From Candidatus Saccharimonadota bacterium (lineage in GTDB: Bacteria > Patescibacteriota > Saccharimonadia > Saccharimonadales > Saccharimonadaceae): a stretch of 64,000 nucleotides of DNA. This document shows positions 10,201-17,749 of the stretch, in pieces. The stretch spans positions 1 through 64,000 of the forward strand of contig JAFWSJ010000011.1 of the NCBI GenBank assembly GCA_017524405.1, given 5' to 3'. The translations under genes were made by a program, and so were the position numbers. Position 1 is the stretch's first letter. Each line of letters begins with the position of its first letter. The notes under the pieces were generated by a model that worked only from the letters and a program-made list of their open reading frames with translations, had not been told where the DNA came from and searched no databases.

Positions 10201-10441
10201 ATTCCTCATCGAAAATAGCCGCGACTATGCCGGCTACCGCGTCACCAAAGGCCGCATCGACTTCGTAACGCCAGATAATTCCGGCTTCTTCCATTCGCTC
10301 GAGCTCGAGTTCAACGATAGCGAAGCGGAGCAAATCAAAAAACTCATCACCGTCGTCTACCAACGCATCAAAGACCTCGACTTCCCAGAACTCGAAGAGG
10401 GTACGACCACCAAAGCCTTCATCGATACCTTACTTGCCTAA
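7256..10441 (+). CDS. UvrD/Rep-family helicase with C-terminal PD-(D/E)XK nuclease
   Basis: The 1061-aa protein is a superfamily 1A helicase: Walker A GPGTGKT (about residues 30-36), Walker B with DEYQDTN, a motif GDDDQAIYGFQGA, and VHSAKGLEYDYVF toward the C-terminal side. Residues 930-960 hold a RecB-type nuclease core, GGKIDRIEID and VSDFKTS. It therefore joins helicase and nuclease in one chain, as in AddA/RecB-like proteins, and probably works in double-strand-break or recombinational repair. TATAAT at 7244-7249 lies six bases before the ATG, so the mRNA is probably leaderless. Confidence 0.92.
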   Translation: MDFEQAYNSLNDEQRAAVDHIDGPLLVIAGPGTGKTQLLSVRVANILKQTDVLPDNILCLTFTEAAASNMRHRLANFIGPEAYKVQIHTYHSFGSYLLQEHRPDLQNSIDELDRFSMIREIQAQLKITSPLRGDWATKDIISAISNLKAAALDADDIAKIIAKNEADNTAILDAIKDDLVATSEKYPKNLPAYESILEKLKEFVDNSGGYITDRVEPIANIYYRSLAQILLDRDEDVSVAKPLYEWRKKYFEKDGDNNYIFKDIAATLKLADLAFILRHYSEALASKGLYDYDDMILMAIKLLKEDDEKRYNAQERFQYILLDEYQDTNDAQAQLVALLTDNPANEGHPNIMAVGDDDQAIYGFQGANTSNFFEFNEKYHPKHILLSKNYRSSAAILELAHNVIEQGEDRFCKAPNVNIDKRITAENPPAKTHISYEEFKSYQAEYSSVAKRIKALLDSGVKGNKIAIIAPKHKQLASILPYLHSLDILVSYEKRENILDSPKIDTIIEAGKFLLKLAANPQYTDEFAFHIFSLDCFGISPAEMLGLIGDAHQNHRAIIEEMLKEEHPEHIKAAANFWVELAAKTTTHPADYFIDALATKFYPDFNDYDFYSNLNTLRTAVSKSENHKEKLAEFIARLEAYRAAEIQILDRSPYHEAEDAVVVQTVHSAKGLEYDYVFMIAVDNDNWGTSKGNNDRLALPRNLEYVRHTGDSIDEKLRVFFVAITRARAELYMTYSLSDFNDKEHDRLRFLDAVEADNKITSRAIPAPFSDIIPSSSDELEPKYLTPDYWFDKYVPSDEVRKNLYRPKVEHFRLFPTQLNTYVDAKYAGPLAFFISYIIGIRGESNFGIDYGNCVHEVMDRLNKEGLSSEDAIKLFHELADKTDCTEDEKRDLHDRGDAELPGFLATFNKQSHGDRTDSERSFFTENILLGDTLIGGKIDRIEIDDKSKTITVSDFKTSKPKFKWAENDSTLNYKLQLYFYKFLIENSRDYAGYRVTKGRIDFVTPDNSGFFHSLELEFNDSEAEQIKKLITVVYQRIKDLDFPELEEGTTTKAFIDTLLA

Positions 10442-10446
10442 AACTA

Positions 10447-10475
10447 TTGACATATTTTACTAAAAATTGTATAAT
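10447..10475 (+). promoter_or_regulatory. Sigma-70-type promoter of the small gene at 10551
   Basis: TTGACA at 10447-10452, a 17-base spacer, and TATAAT at 10470-10475. This predicts a leader of about 70 bases. Confidence 0.75.
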
Positions 10476-10550
10476 TCGAGTGTTACTTATATAACGCACC
10501 TTTTAGGTGATACATTTTGGCACATCCTATCATGAAAGGAGGTGATATGC

Positions 10551-10781
10551 GTGCCAGATTTCACAGTAGGAGATAGCAGGCTCGGCGGCAGCTCAAACAT
10601 TGGCTTTACCGCTACTCAGAGCGATTACAATTCTGCCATGAACAGAATTTCCGGTATTCTCGCTGCAGGCGGTTCCCCTAACATCCAGGGCCGCTCAATC
10701 ACAGATATTGAGCGCGGAGCCGGCAGATCGTTCACGTCGAACGAAAAGCAGCAGCTGAAAAACCACGGATATTATTCCTAA
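10551..10781 (+). CDS. Small protein of unknown function (76 aa, GTG start)
   Basis: The start is decided by AAAGGAGGTGAT at 10535-10546. GTG at 10551 lies eight bases after GGAGG, while the ATG at 10546 is in a frame that does not continue. The product is Gly/Ser/Asn-rich with a polar C-terminal half (ERGAGRSFTSNEKQQLKNHG), and has no signal peptide or membrane segment. The gene is monocistronic, with its own sigma-70-type promoter and a strong terminator. No family is recognised. Confidence 0.7.
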   Translation: MPDFTVGDSRLGGSSNIGFTATQSDYNSAMNRISGILAAGGSPNIQGRSITDIERGAGRSFTSNEKQQLKNHGYYS

Positions 10782-10796
10782 TTTTCTCCAACAGCG

Positions 10797-10832
10797 CGCG
10801 GTTGCCGTTTCATTACGACAACCGTGTTTTTT
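10797..10832 (+). terminator. Rho-independent terminator
   Basis: Arms CGCGGTTG (10797-10804) and CAACCGTG (10819-10826) are followed by six T. Confidence 0.85.
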
Positions 10833-10833
10833 A

Positions 10834-10942
10834 TGCTAAAATAATACTATCAAGTCATGCTTCGGCCCCTGACTCTGATTCATAAATTTCCGACGCCAAT
10901 ATTGCGTCACCACCCCTATTATTAACCATCAAAAGGATTTTT
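10834..10942 (+). promoter_or_regulatory. Extended -10 promoter and leader of the Y-polymerase cassette
   Basis: TGCTAAAAT at about 10834-10842 predicts a leader of roughly 95 bases before the ATG at 10943, which has AAAGGA as a weak Shine-Dalgarno. The leader holds a 22-codon open frame (10857-10925, Arg/Pro/His-rich) without its own ribosome site, ending 17 bases before the main start. Confidence 0.4.
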
Positions 10943-11224
10943 ATGAATCAATCTTATTCTTACCAAAACCCCCTCCATGAACCAATCGATGTCGATGCTA
11001 CTTTTTCGCGCTCTTATCTCGGCCACTGCCGGCCAATTGCCTTTCGAACCAACACCGGCAGAGAAGTTCAAATTGCCGAAATTGGCCTCGTTCATCCACG
11101 CTACGACGGCCTAAAAACCATCTTCGCCTTCGACGTCACGGACGGCTCCACCGACTACCGCATCACGCTCGACAGCGAATCGCTCTGCTGGTATCTCGAC
11201 TTTGAAGGAGATCAATATGCCTGA
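10943..11224 (+). CDS. Small hypothetical protein preceding a Y-family polymerase
   Basis: The 93-aa soluble-looking protein begins near ATGAATCAATC and contains RPIAFRTNTGREVQIAEIG and a C-terminal WYLDFEGDQ. Its last eight bases overlap the start of the polymerase gene, whose Shine-Dalgarno lies inside this reading frame, so the two are translationally coupled. A small partner upstream of a Y-polymerase recalls the YolD/UvrX arrangement of Firmicutes, but no sequence relationship can be claimed from reading alone. Confidence 0.7.
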   Translation: MNQSYSYQNPLHEPIDVDATFSRSYLGHCRPIAFRTNTGREVQIAEIGLVHPRYDGLKTIFAFDVTDGSTDYRITLDSESLCWYLDFEGDQYA

Positions 11225-12446
11225 ATCCAAAAACGACACACTCTACATTGACCTTAACTCCTGCTTCGCTACTATCGAACAGCAGAGCAGGCCGATGCTA
11301 CGCGGCCGCCCCGTCGCCATCACGAACCGTCTCGTCCCAAATTCTTGCATTATCGCCGCTAGCTACGAAGCAAAAGCAAAAGGCGTCAAGGTCGGCATGC
11401 GCACCCGCGAAGCCAACGCTCTCTGCCCAGACCTCATCTATGCCGAAACCGAGCCCGACAAGTACATTTTCGTGCACCAAAAACTACGCAAAATCATGTC
11501 GGACTATTCTCCCGCCGTCACCATGAAGTCTATCGACGAAGGCGTCATCGACCTCTCCCAAGCGCCAGCCCATGTCTACAACCGCGACCGCCGCGAGCTC
11601 GGACTCGAGATCAAACAGCGTCTCAGGGCCGAAATTGGCTGCCACATGCGTTGTAATGTCGGCATCGCTAGCAACCGCTTCCTTGCCAAACTCGCCGGCG
11701 AGCTCCACAAGCCCGACGGCCTAGACGAAATCACGCCCGACAACCAGCGCGAAATTTTCGCCACACTCAAGCTCACCGATCTCCCAGGCATCAACGTTCG
11801 CATGGAGGCTCGCCTTAATGCGGTTGGCATTTTTACGCCGCTCCAATTCCTCGACGCCGACGAAATGACGCTCGTGAAGCTTGTCTGCAAAAGCATCGAT
11901 GGTTACAAATGGTACCTCCGTCTGCGCGGTATCGAAGTCGACGACTACGCAAGCGATATCAAAACCGTCGGCCGTCAGTATGTCATGGACAGCAAAACCC
12001 TCACTCGCTCCGAAACCGAAGCCCGCATCCTCCATCTCGCCGAAGACGTCGGCTATCGTCTCCGCAGTAAAGAACTCTACGCTCGCGGCGTTTACCTCTG
12101 GATTTTTGGCCTTGACGACGTCTACTATCATCGCCAAGTCATTCTCCGCGAAGCGATAAATACCGACCATGCCATCGCCGAGGTTGCCCGTCAGCTCTTC
12201 CGCGAACTGCCGAGCCCAGTTCGCATCGCCGGCATCACGCTATATAAGCTCCAAACCACGCCAGAACTCCAATTATCATTCGATCAGCCGGCAAAAGACA
12301 GCGCCGTCGCCGTCTGTAGCGCCACCGACGCCATCAACCATCGCTTCGGCGCCCGCAAAATTCACTGCGCCGACACGCTCGGCACCGAACAAGTCAAGTG
12401 CAAGATTCCGTTCGGCTCCACTCGTTATTTCGGGCACGGTTTTTGA
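11217..12446 (+). CDS. Y-family DNA polymerase (DinB/UmuC/ImuB-like)
   Basis: The 409-aa protein begins LYIDLNSCFATIEQ, the metal-binding first motif of Y-family polymerases, and carries SIDEGVIDLS, the second acidic motif. The helix-hairpin-helix region (LTDLPGINVRMEARLNAVGI) and a little-finger domain follow. It should carry out translesion synthesis. The start at 11217 has GGAG at 11207-11210; an upstream in-frame ATG at 11202 overlaps the previous gene further and lacks a site. Both acidic motifs are retained, so it is probably active. Confidence 0.9.
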   Translation: MPESKNDTLYIDLNSCFATIEQQSRPMLRGRPVAITNRLVPNSCIIAASYEAKAKGVKVGMRTREANALCPDLIYAETEPDKYIFVHQKLRKIMSDYSPAVTMKSIDEGVIDLSQAPAHVYNRDRRELGLEIKQRLRAEIGCHMRCNVGIASNRFLAKLAGELHKPDGLDEITPDNQREIFATLKLTDLPGINVRMEARLNAVGIFTPLQFLDADEMTLVKLVCKSIDGYKWYLRLRGIEVDDYASDIKTVGRQYVMDSKTLTRSETEARILHLAEDVGYRLRSKELYARGVYLWIFGLDDVYYHRQVILREAINTDHAIAEVARQLFRELPSPVRIAGITLYKLQTTPELQLSFDQPAKDSAVAVCSATDAINHRFGARKIHCADTLGTEQVKCKIPFGSTRYFGHGF

Positions 12447-12478
12447 GGCTAGCAAAAAGCGCTGCTTTACAGCAACGC

Positions 12479-12838
12479 TTAACTAATAGTCATCAACGTA
12501 CCGATAAGTGCGTTGGAATTGATCTGGACAGGCCATTCCGTTATCTTTGTCATAAGGCACATATCTTTACCATCTTCTTTGAAAATAGAGCAGATAATGC
12601 CGTGGCTCGCAAGTTGCGAATCAATCTTAAACGACTCAAACTGGGGCGAAGAAGATTTTTCATGCTCGCCGAGCTCCACGATATATGCCTTTTCCGGTTC
12701 AATAATAAAAGAACCGTGATATAGTGGCACCTCTTTACGTTCAGGCTTTTTCGACAAAGGCACGAGGCCCTGATTAAATGTATCAACTACAAAGAGCTTC
12801 CCCATAAAAACCGGATGTTCTATTATTCTTCCAACCAT
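12479..12838 (-). CDS. Small hypothetical protein (119 aa) with structured leader
   Basis: The product begins MVGRIIEHPVFMGKLFVVD and is a beta-rich soluble-looking protein without membrane segments; no family is recognised. The start has a GGGGGG run followed by TTAATAT before the ATG, an unusual ribosome site. It converges on the polymerase gene and is divergent from polA, with its -35 next to the polA -10. The leader of about 120 bases contains a long GC-rich hairpin. Confidence 0.72.
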   Translation of the reverse strand: MVGRIIEHPVFMGKLFVVDTFNQGLVPLSKKPERKEVPLYHGSFIIEPEKAYIVELGEHEKSSSPQFESFKIDSQLASHGIICSIFKEDGKDMCLMTKITEWPVQINSNALIGTLMTIS

Positions 12839-12867
12839 ATTATTAACCCCCCAATAATTTTATTAAG

Positions 12868-12926
12868 ATGGGGGAACGCGCGGCAACAAGACAAAAGAGA
12901 AAAAAACGCGCGTCCCCCACCCAGGA
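12868..12926 (-). promoter_or_regulatory. GC-rich leader hairpin of the 119-aa gene
   Basis: On the minus strand GGGGGACGCGCG pairs with CGCGCGTTCCCCC (one bulged T) around a U-rich loop of about 30 bases, in an otherwise A/T-rich leader and about 30 bases before the start codon. A role in translation or attenuation is inference. Confidence 0.5.
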
Positions 12927-12963
12927 AATAATGAACAGCACAGCCCATGCGGACCGGTAATTA

Positions 12964-13003
12964 ATACTATATATTATAATCAGCAAAAGTCAAGTGGTAT
13001 AAT
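12964..13003. promoter_or_regulatory. Divergent promoters of the 119-aa gene (-) and polA (+)
   Basis: Minus: TTGACT at 12993-12988, 18-base spacer, TAGTAT at 12969-12964. Plus: extended -10 TGGTATAAT at 12995-13003, six bases before the polA ATG. Confidence 0.6.
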
Positions 13004-13009
13004 AGAATC

Positions 13010-15436
13010 ATGAAAGATAATCTCACCATCATTGACGGCAAAAGTGTTTTCTATCGCGGCTATTACGCTATGGGGCATCTCTCGCTGCCAGATGGCACGC
13101 CGACCGGTGGCGTTTTCGGCTTCGCCACGATGCTGATCGAGATCATCGAGAAACTTCAACCAGAATACATTGCCGTCGCCTGGGATAAGCCAAAAACCAA
13201 TATTCGCAGCCGTCGCGCCATCTACGCCGGCTACAAGGCCAACCGCAAGCCGGCCCCAGACGATTTCTACGCCCAAATCCCGTTCCTCATGGAACTCCTC
13301 GAAGCCTCCCACATCCCGCTATACGAATTCGATGATTATGAGGCTGATGACATAATCGGCACTCTCGCCCGCAGCGCCGACGCACAGGGCGTTCGCGTCG
13401 AAATTATTTCTGGCGACCTCGATATGCTCCAGATTGTCGATAACGACATTCATATGTATCAGTTAAAGCGCGGCTTCAGCGATGTCGAGAAGTTCGATAT
13501 CCCGGCCGTCGAGGCAAAATATGGCCTAAAGAAAACTCAATTCCTCGATCTCAAGTCACTAAAAGGCGACTCGTCCGATAATATCCCCGGCGTGCCAGGC
13601 ATCGGCGAGAAGGGAGCTGTCAATCTTCTCCAAACTTACGGCGATCTCGACAATCTTTACGCCCACGTCGACGAAATTCCCGGCGCAACCGGCCAGAAAC
13701 TCAAAGACGGCAAGGAGCTTGCCTATATTTCCAAGCAACTCGCCGAAATTCGGTTCGACGCGCCAGTTAAATTCGACCCAAATGGCATGAAACTCGCCGA
13801 CTTTAATCCGGCAGACGTTCTAGAATTCCTAAAGAAATACCAATTCCGTAGCCTCGTTGGCAAATTCGAGAAGCTCTTCCCAAACAGCGCAAAAAATGTT
13901 GTCAAAAACACAACACCAGAACCAAAGAAGTCTGAAATTGTTGTAAAAAACACAACAAAATACGCCCTTCCGGAACCACTAGATATCGAAGTCGAGATTC
14001 CAGAGAACCTCTATCTCAGCCAAAACGTCAAATCCGACATGCACGACGATCCAGAGCTCGCAAGAGAAATCGAAAGCGGTCGCCCATACTGGGATCTTGG
14101 CCAAATCGACTTCCTGCTCGACCCACTCGCGCGCAAAACCGAGCAACTTGAGCTTGTTCCGACCACCGATCTCGCTGACGACTATATTCGCCAGAAACGC
14201 CAGCTCGCCGCCATGCCAGAGCTTACAAAGATCGCCGAAGAATTCGATCTTCCGCTCATCCCGGTCCTCTATGAAATGGAAAAAACTGGCGTCAAAATCG
14301 ACAAGTCTCGCTTTGACGCATTAAAAGACGAGTTCTCCAAAGAGCTCAACACCCTTGAAGCCGATATTCATCGGCTCGCCGGCTCGACGTTCAATATTAA
14401 CTCGCCAATTCAGCTCTCCGAGATTCTTTTCGATAAGCTCCAGCTCCCAACGCAGGGCATCAAGAAAACCACCCGTGGCTACTCGACCGGCGCCAAAGAG
14501 CTCGATAAGCTCCGCGACCTCCACCCAATCATTCCAAAACTCGAACGCTATCGCGAAGTCGGCAAGCTTCTCAGCACCTACGTTACGCCACTTCCAGCCC
14601 TCGCCGATGAGAATAATCGCATTCACACCACTTATACCCAGGATGTCACCGCTACCGGTCGCCTCTCGAGCATCAACCCAAATCTCCAGAACATCCCAGT
14701 TAGAAGCGAAGACGGCAAACGCATCCGTAATTGCTTCGTCGCCGACGAAGGTAAAATTTTCGTCTCGGCAGACTACGCTCAGTTCGAGCTCCGTCTCGCC
14801 GCCGCTCTCAGCCACGACGAAGCGCTAATCAACGACTTCAACTCCGGCCTCGACATCCACACCAAAACCGCTAGCGACGCCTTCCATGTTCCAATGGACC
14901 AAGTTACAAAGCAACAGCGCCGCGCCGCCAAAGTCATCAACTTCGGCGTGCTTTATGGCATGAGCCCGAAGGGTCTTTCCGATGCTGCCGGCATGAGTTT
15001 CTACGAGGCAAAACAATTCATCGAGCGCTATTTCGAGCTCCGCGCACCGATGCGCAAATACCTCGACGCTCAGTTAGAAAAAGGCCGCACCGAAGGCTTC
15101 GTCGAAACGCTCTATGGCCGCCGTCGCCCAACGCCAGATCTTCATGCGCCGAACTTCCTCGTCCGCGCCGCCGCCGAACGTGCCGCCGCGAACATGCCAA
15201 TCCAGGGCACCGAAGCTGACCTTATGAAGCGCGCGATGCTCGCCGTCGACAAAGCCTTGCCGGATGGCGCAAAGCTAATTCTTCAGGTCCACGATTCGCT
15301 CATTGTTGAATGCGACAAGGCTCAAGCCGACGATGTCGCCAAACTTCTCCAAGAAAAAATGGAACAAGTCGCACCGGAACTACCAGTCAAGCTCGCCGTC
15401 GATGTTAAAATCGGCGAGGACTGGGGCGACTTATAA
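13010..15436 (+). CDS. polA: DNA polymerase I lacking a 3'-5' exonuclease domain
   Basis: The 808-aa protein has a 5' nuclease domain at residues 1-290 (EADDIIG, SGDLDMLQ, GDSSDNIPGVPGIGEKGA). A linker at about 290-410 is too short and lacks the acidic residues of a proofreading domain. A family A polymerase follows from about 420, with motif A DYAQFELR, motif B RRAAKVINFGVLYG and motif C VHDSL (Asp762, Ser763). The usual Glu after the catalytic Asp is Ser here. The enzyme should fill gaps and process primers. The linker repeats VVKNTT twice. The mRNA is probably leaderless. Confidence 0.95.
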   Translation: MKDNLTIIDGKSVFYRGYYAMGHLSLPDGTPTGGVFGFATMLIEIIEKLQPEYIAVAWDKPKTNIRSRRAIYAGYKANRKPAPDDFYAQIPFLMELLEASHIPLYEFDDYEADDIIGTLARSADAQGVRVEIISGDLDMLQIVDNDIHMYQLKRGFSDVEKFDIPAVEAKYGLKKTQFLDLKSLKGDSSDNIPGVPGIGEKGAVNLLQTYGDLDNLYAHVDEIPGATGQKLKDGKELAYISKQLAEIRFDAPVKFDPNGMKLADFNPADVLEFLKKYQFRSLVGKFEKLFPNSAKNVVKNTTPEPKKSEIVVKNTTKYALPEPLDIEVEIPENLYLSQNVKSDMHDDPELAREIESGRPYWDLGQIDFLLDPLARKTEQLELVPTTDLADDYIRQKRQLAAMPELTKIAEEFDLPLIPVLYEMEKTGVKIDKSRFDALKDEFSKELNTLEADIHRLAGSTFNINSPIQLSEILFDKLQLPTQGIKKTTRGYSTGAKELDKLRDLHPIIPKLERYREVGKLLSTYVTPLPALADENNRIHTTYTQDVTATGRLSSINPNLQNIPVRSEDGKRIRNCFVADEGKIFVSADYAQFELRLAAALSHDEALINDFNSGLDIHTKTASDAFHVPMDQVTKQQRRAAKVINFGVLYGMSPKGLSDAAGMSFYEAKQFIERYFELRAPMRKYLDAQLEKGRTEGFVETLYGRRRPTPDLHAPNFLVRAAAERAAANMPIQGTEADLMKRAMLAVDKALPDGAKLILQVHDSLIVECDKAQADDVAKLLQEKMEQVAPELPVKLAVDVKIGEDWGDL

Positions 15437-15458
15437 GCGCTTATGCTATAATCAAGGT

Positions 15459-17312
15459 ATGCAAACCAAAGTCTTGATTATTGGCAATGTCACGAAGGAC
15501 GTTTATCTTCGCCTCGACAACCGCAAAAATCATTTTGAAGAGGACGGCCACCACGTCAAATGGCTCGATCTCGCTTTCAACGGCAGCACGCACGAGTATT
15601 TCCGCCGCGTCAGCGTTTATGGCGGCGCCAGCATTAGTCTCGAAGTGCTTACACGTTTCGGCCTAGAAGCCAATATTTCCGGTACACCAGCAACTTTCCT
15701 CGACGGCCAGTTTATTGCTAAAGACGTCAAGACCACTTATCGTTACATCCTTTGCCAAGACGACAATGCTGTCTATCTAAACCCAAGCGAACCAACCGAT
15801 TCGACCTGGCGCGCGCCAGAAAAACGTCCGGATTGGATCTATATCGACGCATCTGCAATTATTAATCAAAAGCTCGCCGGAGAAATCGGCGCATATCTCG
15901 ACCTAAACAATGAGACTCGTCTCTGCCTCGTCGTCAGCAAAGACAGCGAACAGGACATCGCGAAAATCGTCCCGCTTCTAAAGCGTGCACATCTCGTCAT
16001 TTCCGACCGCGAACTCAAAAATACCCCAGACAATTTTATTCTCGTCCGCGACAACTACATCGAATATGATGGCCAGCGCGTGTTCTGGAGCCTAAACGAC
16101 AAGAAGGATCTCTTTACGGAATTATCCTCACTCCTCACCATCGCAGCTTCCGTATTCGGCGCGCTCGCACTTGGTAAAGACGCCGGCGAAGCATTGCTTC
16201 TTGCTCGCGCAAACGTCGAAAAATCTAGCCTGAACAACACCACGAATCTCGCTAACCTCGAGCGCGAAATCGCCGACGATTACTACCGCGTCGAACGTTT
16301 CGACAAGGCCGAGGAAGCGGCTAGCGAAATCGAACAAAACACCAAGAAGCTCCTCGCTGAGGGGAAGGGCATTCTTGCCGCCGACGAATCCGGTGGCAGC
16401 ATCCACAAGAAATTCGAATCGATGAATATCCCAGACGACGAGCAGCACCGCCGCGACTATCGCAATATCTTCTTTACGACGCCGGACCTCGCAAAATACG
16501 TCAACGGCATCATTCTCTTCGACGAAACCGCTCGCCAAACCGCCGACAATGGCAAAACATTCGTAGAATTCATCAAAGATCAGGGTATCATTCCTGGCAT
16601 CAAAGTCGATCAAGGCCTCGAGGCTTTCAAGGATTCCGACGAAAAATTCACTAAAGGCCTCGCCGGTCTTCCAGAACGCCTAACCGAATACTATAATATG
16701 GGCGCCCGCTTCGCTAAATGGCGCGCCGCCTTCGAAGTGACCGACCACTCTCCAAGCGAAAACGCCATCCGCACTAACTGCGAGATTCTCGCCGAATACG
16801 CTCGCGACTGCCAGGCCGCCAATATCGTGCCGATCGTTGAGCCAGAGCTCGTCTATGACGGCGATTATCCAATCGAGCTCAATATTGAATATACTGGCAA
16901 AATTCTCGATCGCCTCTTTGCCGAGCTCGCCGAAAAGCAAGTCAATCTCAAGGCCTGCATCCTAAAGACGAATATGGTGCTCGCCGGCAAAAGGTACAAA
17001 GACCAAACTACTCCAGCCAATGTCGGCCGCTATACCGCCCAAGTCCTACGCCAGCACGTTCCAGAAGAACTCGCGGGCATTGTCTTCCTTTCCGGCGGAC
17101 AGACCGTAGAACAGGCTACCGATAATCTCCGCGCCATCATGAGCAATGCGCCGTTCCCGTGGACCGTAACGTTCTCTTACGCCCGCGCGCTCCAAGACCC
17201 AGCGCTCAACGCCTGGAAAGGCGACAACGCAAACGCCGACCGCGCACGCGAAGCATTCAAAGAACGCCTCATCGCAAACTGCGAGGCGCTGAAGGGTAAC
17301 AATGCCGACTAA
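15459..17312 (+). CDS. PfkB-like domain fused to class I fructose-bisphosphate aldolase
   Basis: The 617-aa protein starts at the ATG six bases after TGCTATAAT (15444-15452). An upstream in-frame ATG at 15303 lies inside polA and is rejected. Residues 1-290 have a ribokinase/PfkB pattern (early YGGASISLEVLTRFGLEA), but the catalytic GAGD anion-hole motif is not seen where expected (around DLFTELSSLLTIAASVFG), so kinase activity is doubtful. Residues about 300-617 are a class I aldolase: GILAADESGG, and the Schiff-base Lys503 in ILKTNMV. It should cleave fructose 1,6-bisphosphate in glycolysis, and pgk and pyk lie in the same window. The TM2-like gene overlaps its end. Confidence 0.88.
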   Translation: MQTKVLIIGNVTKDVYLRLDNRKNHFEEDGHHVKWLDLAFNGSTHEYFRRVSVYGGASISLEVLTRFGLEANISGTPATFLDGQFIAKDVKTTYRYILCQDDNAVYLNPSEPTDSTWRAPEKRPDWIYIDASAIINQKLAGEIGAYLDLNNETRLCLVVSKDSEQDIAKIVPLLKRAHLVISDRELKNTPDNFILVRDNYIEYDGQRVFWSLNDKKDLFTELSSLLTIAASVFGALALGKDAGEALLLARANVEKSSLNNTTNLANLEREIADDYYRVERFDKAEEAASEIEQNTKKLLAEGKGILAADESGGSIHKKFESMNIPDDEQHRRDYRNIFFTTPDLAKYVNGIILFDETARQTADNGKTFVEFIKDQGIIPGIKVDQGLEAFKDSDEKFTKGLAGLPERLTEYYNMGARFAKWRAAFEVTDHSPSENAIRTNCEILAEYARDCQAANIVPIVEPELVYDGDYPIELNIEYTGKILDRLFAELAEKQVNLKACILKTNMVLAGKRYKDQTTPANVGRYTAQVLRQHVPEELAGIVFLSGGQTVEQATDNLRAIMSNAPFPWTVTFSYARALQDPALNAWKGDNANADRAREAFKERLIANCEALKGNNAD

Positions 17313-17709
17313 ACCGCATCGCTTAACGCTCGACGAAGCCGTTGCGCGCTCTGCCTGGCAAGAAAAACCAATTACGCGCCGCCGCGCTTCGATTGCCGCT
17401 TACTTCGGCATCTTACTCGGCTTCACCGGCATCCACAACCTCATCATGCGCCGCAAAAAACGCGCGCTCGCACACGCGCTTAGTTCCGCCGTCGCTTTCG
17501 CAATGTTCCTCGGGCCACTACTCTATGTATTAATCGTAGTCTACAAATGCCAACACCCAGCACAATATGAATGCCCAGATATCAGCGGCTACGACGACAC
17601 ATTGAATGTTATTATGATTATCGGCATGATTCTATCCGCGCTCGCCTTGCTTTGGGGTTTCGTCGAAGGCGTCGTCATCTTACTAAACCGCAATCGTTTC
17701 AAGAACTAA
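17302..17709 (+). CDS. TM2-like membrane protein
   Basis: The 135-aa protein has a cytoplasmic N-terminus of about 30 residues and then membrane segments at about 32-46, 58-80 and 105-130. The first resembles the TM2-domain pattern (AAYFGILLGFTGIHNLIM). The start overlaps the aldolase gene by 11 bases, which implies co-expression. Its function is unknown. Confidence 0.75.
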   Translation: MPTKPHRLTLDEAVARSAWQEKPITRRRASIAAYFGILLGFTGIHNLIMRRKKRALAHALSSAVAFAMFLGPLLYVLIVVYKCQHPAQYECPDISGYDDTLNVIMIIGMILSALALLWGFVEGVVILLNRNRFKN

Positions 17710-17738
17710 AAAACCGCCCCCGAAAGGGCGGTTTTTTG
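17710..17738 (+). terminator. Bidirectional terminator
   Basis: AAAACCGCCC, loop CCGAAA, GGGCGGTTTTTT. It lies between the TM2-like gene (+) and rplY (-). Confidence 0.9.
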
Positions 17739-17749
17739 AAGTAACAATA

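Noticed and set aside
10857-10925. 22-codon leader frame as a confident gene
   Set aside because: No Shine-Dalgarno and no sign of amino-acid-biosynthesis attenuation; kept only as a note.
15303-15458. In-frame extension of the aldolase fusion into polA
   Set aside because: It would overlap the end of polA by 134 bases and lie upstream of the promoter at 15444-15452.
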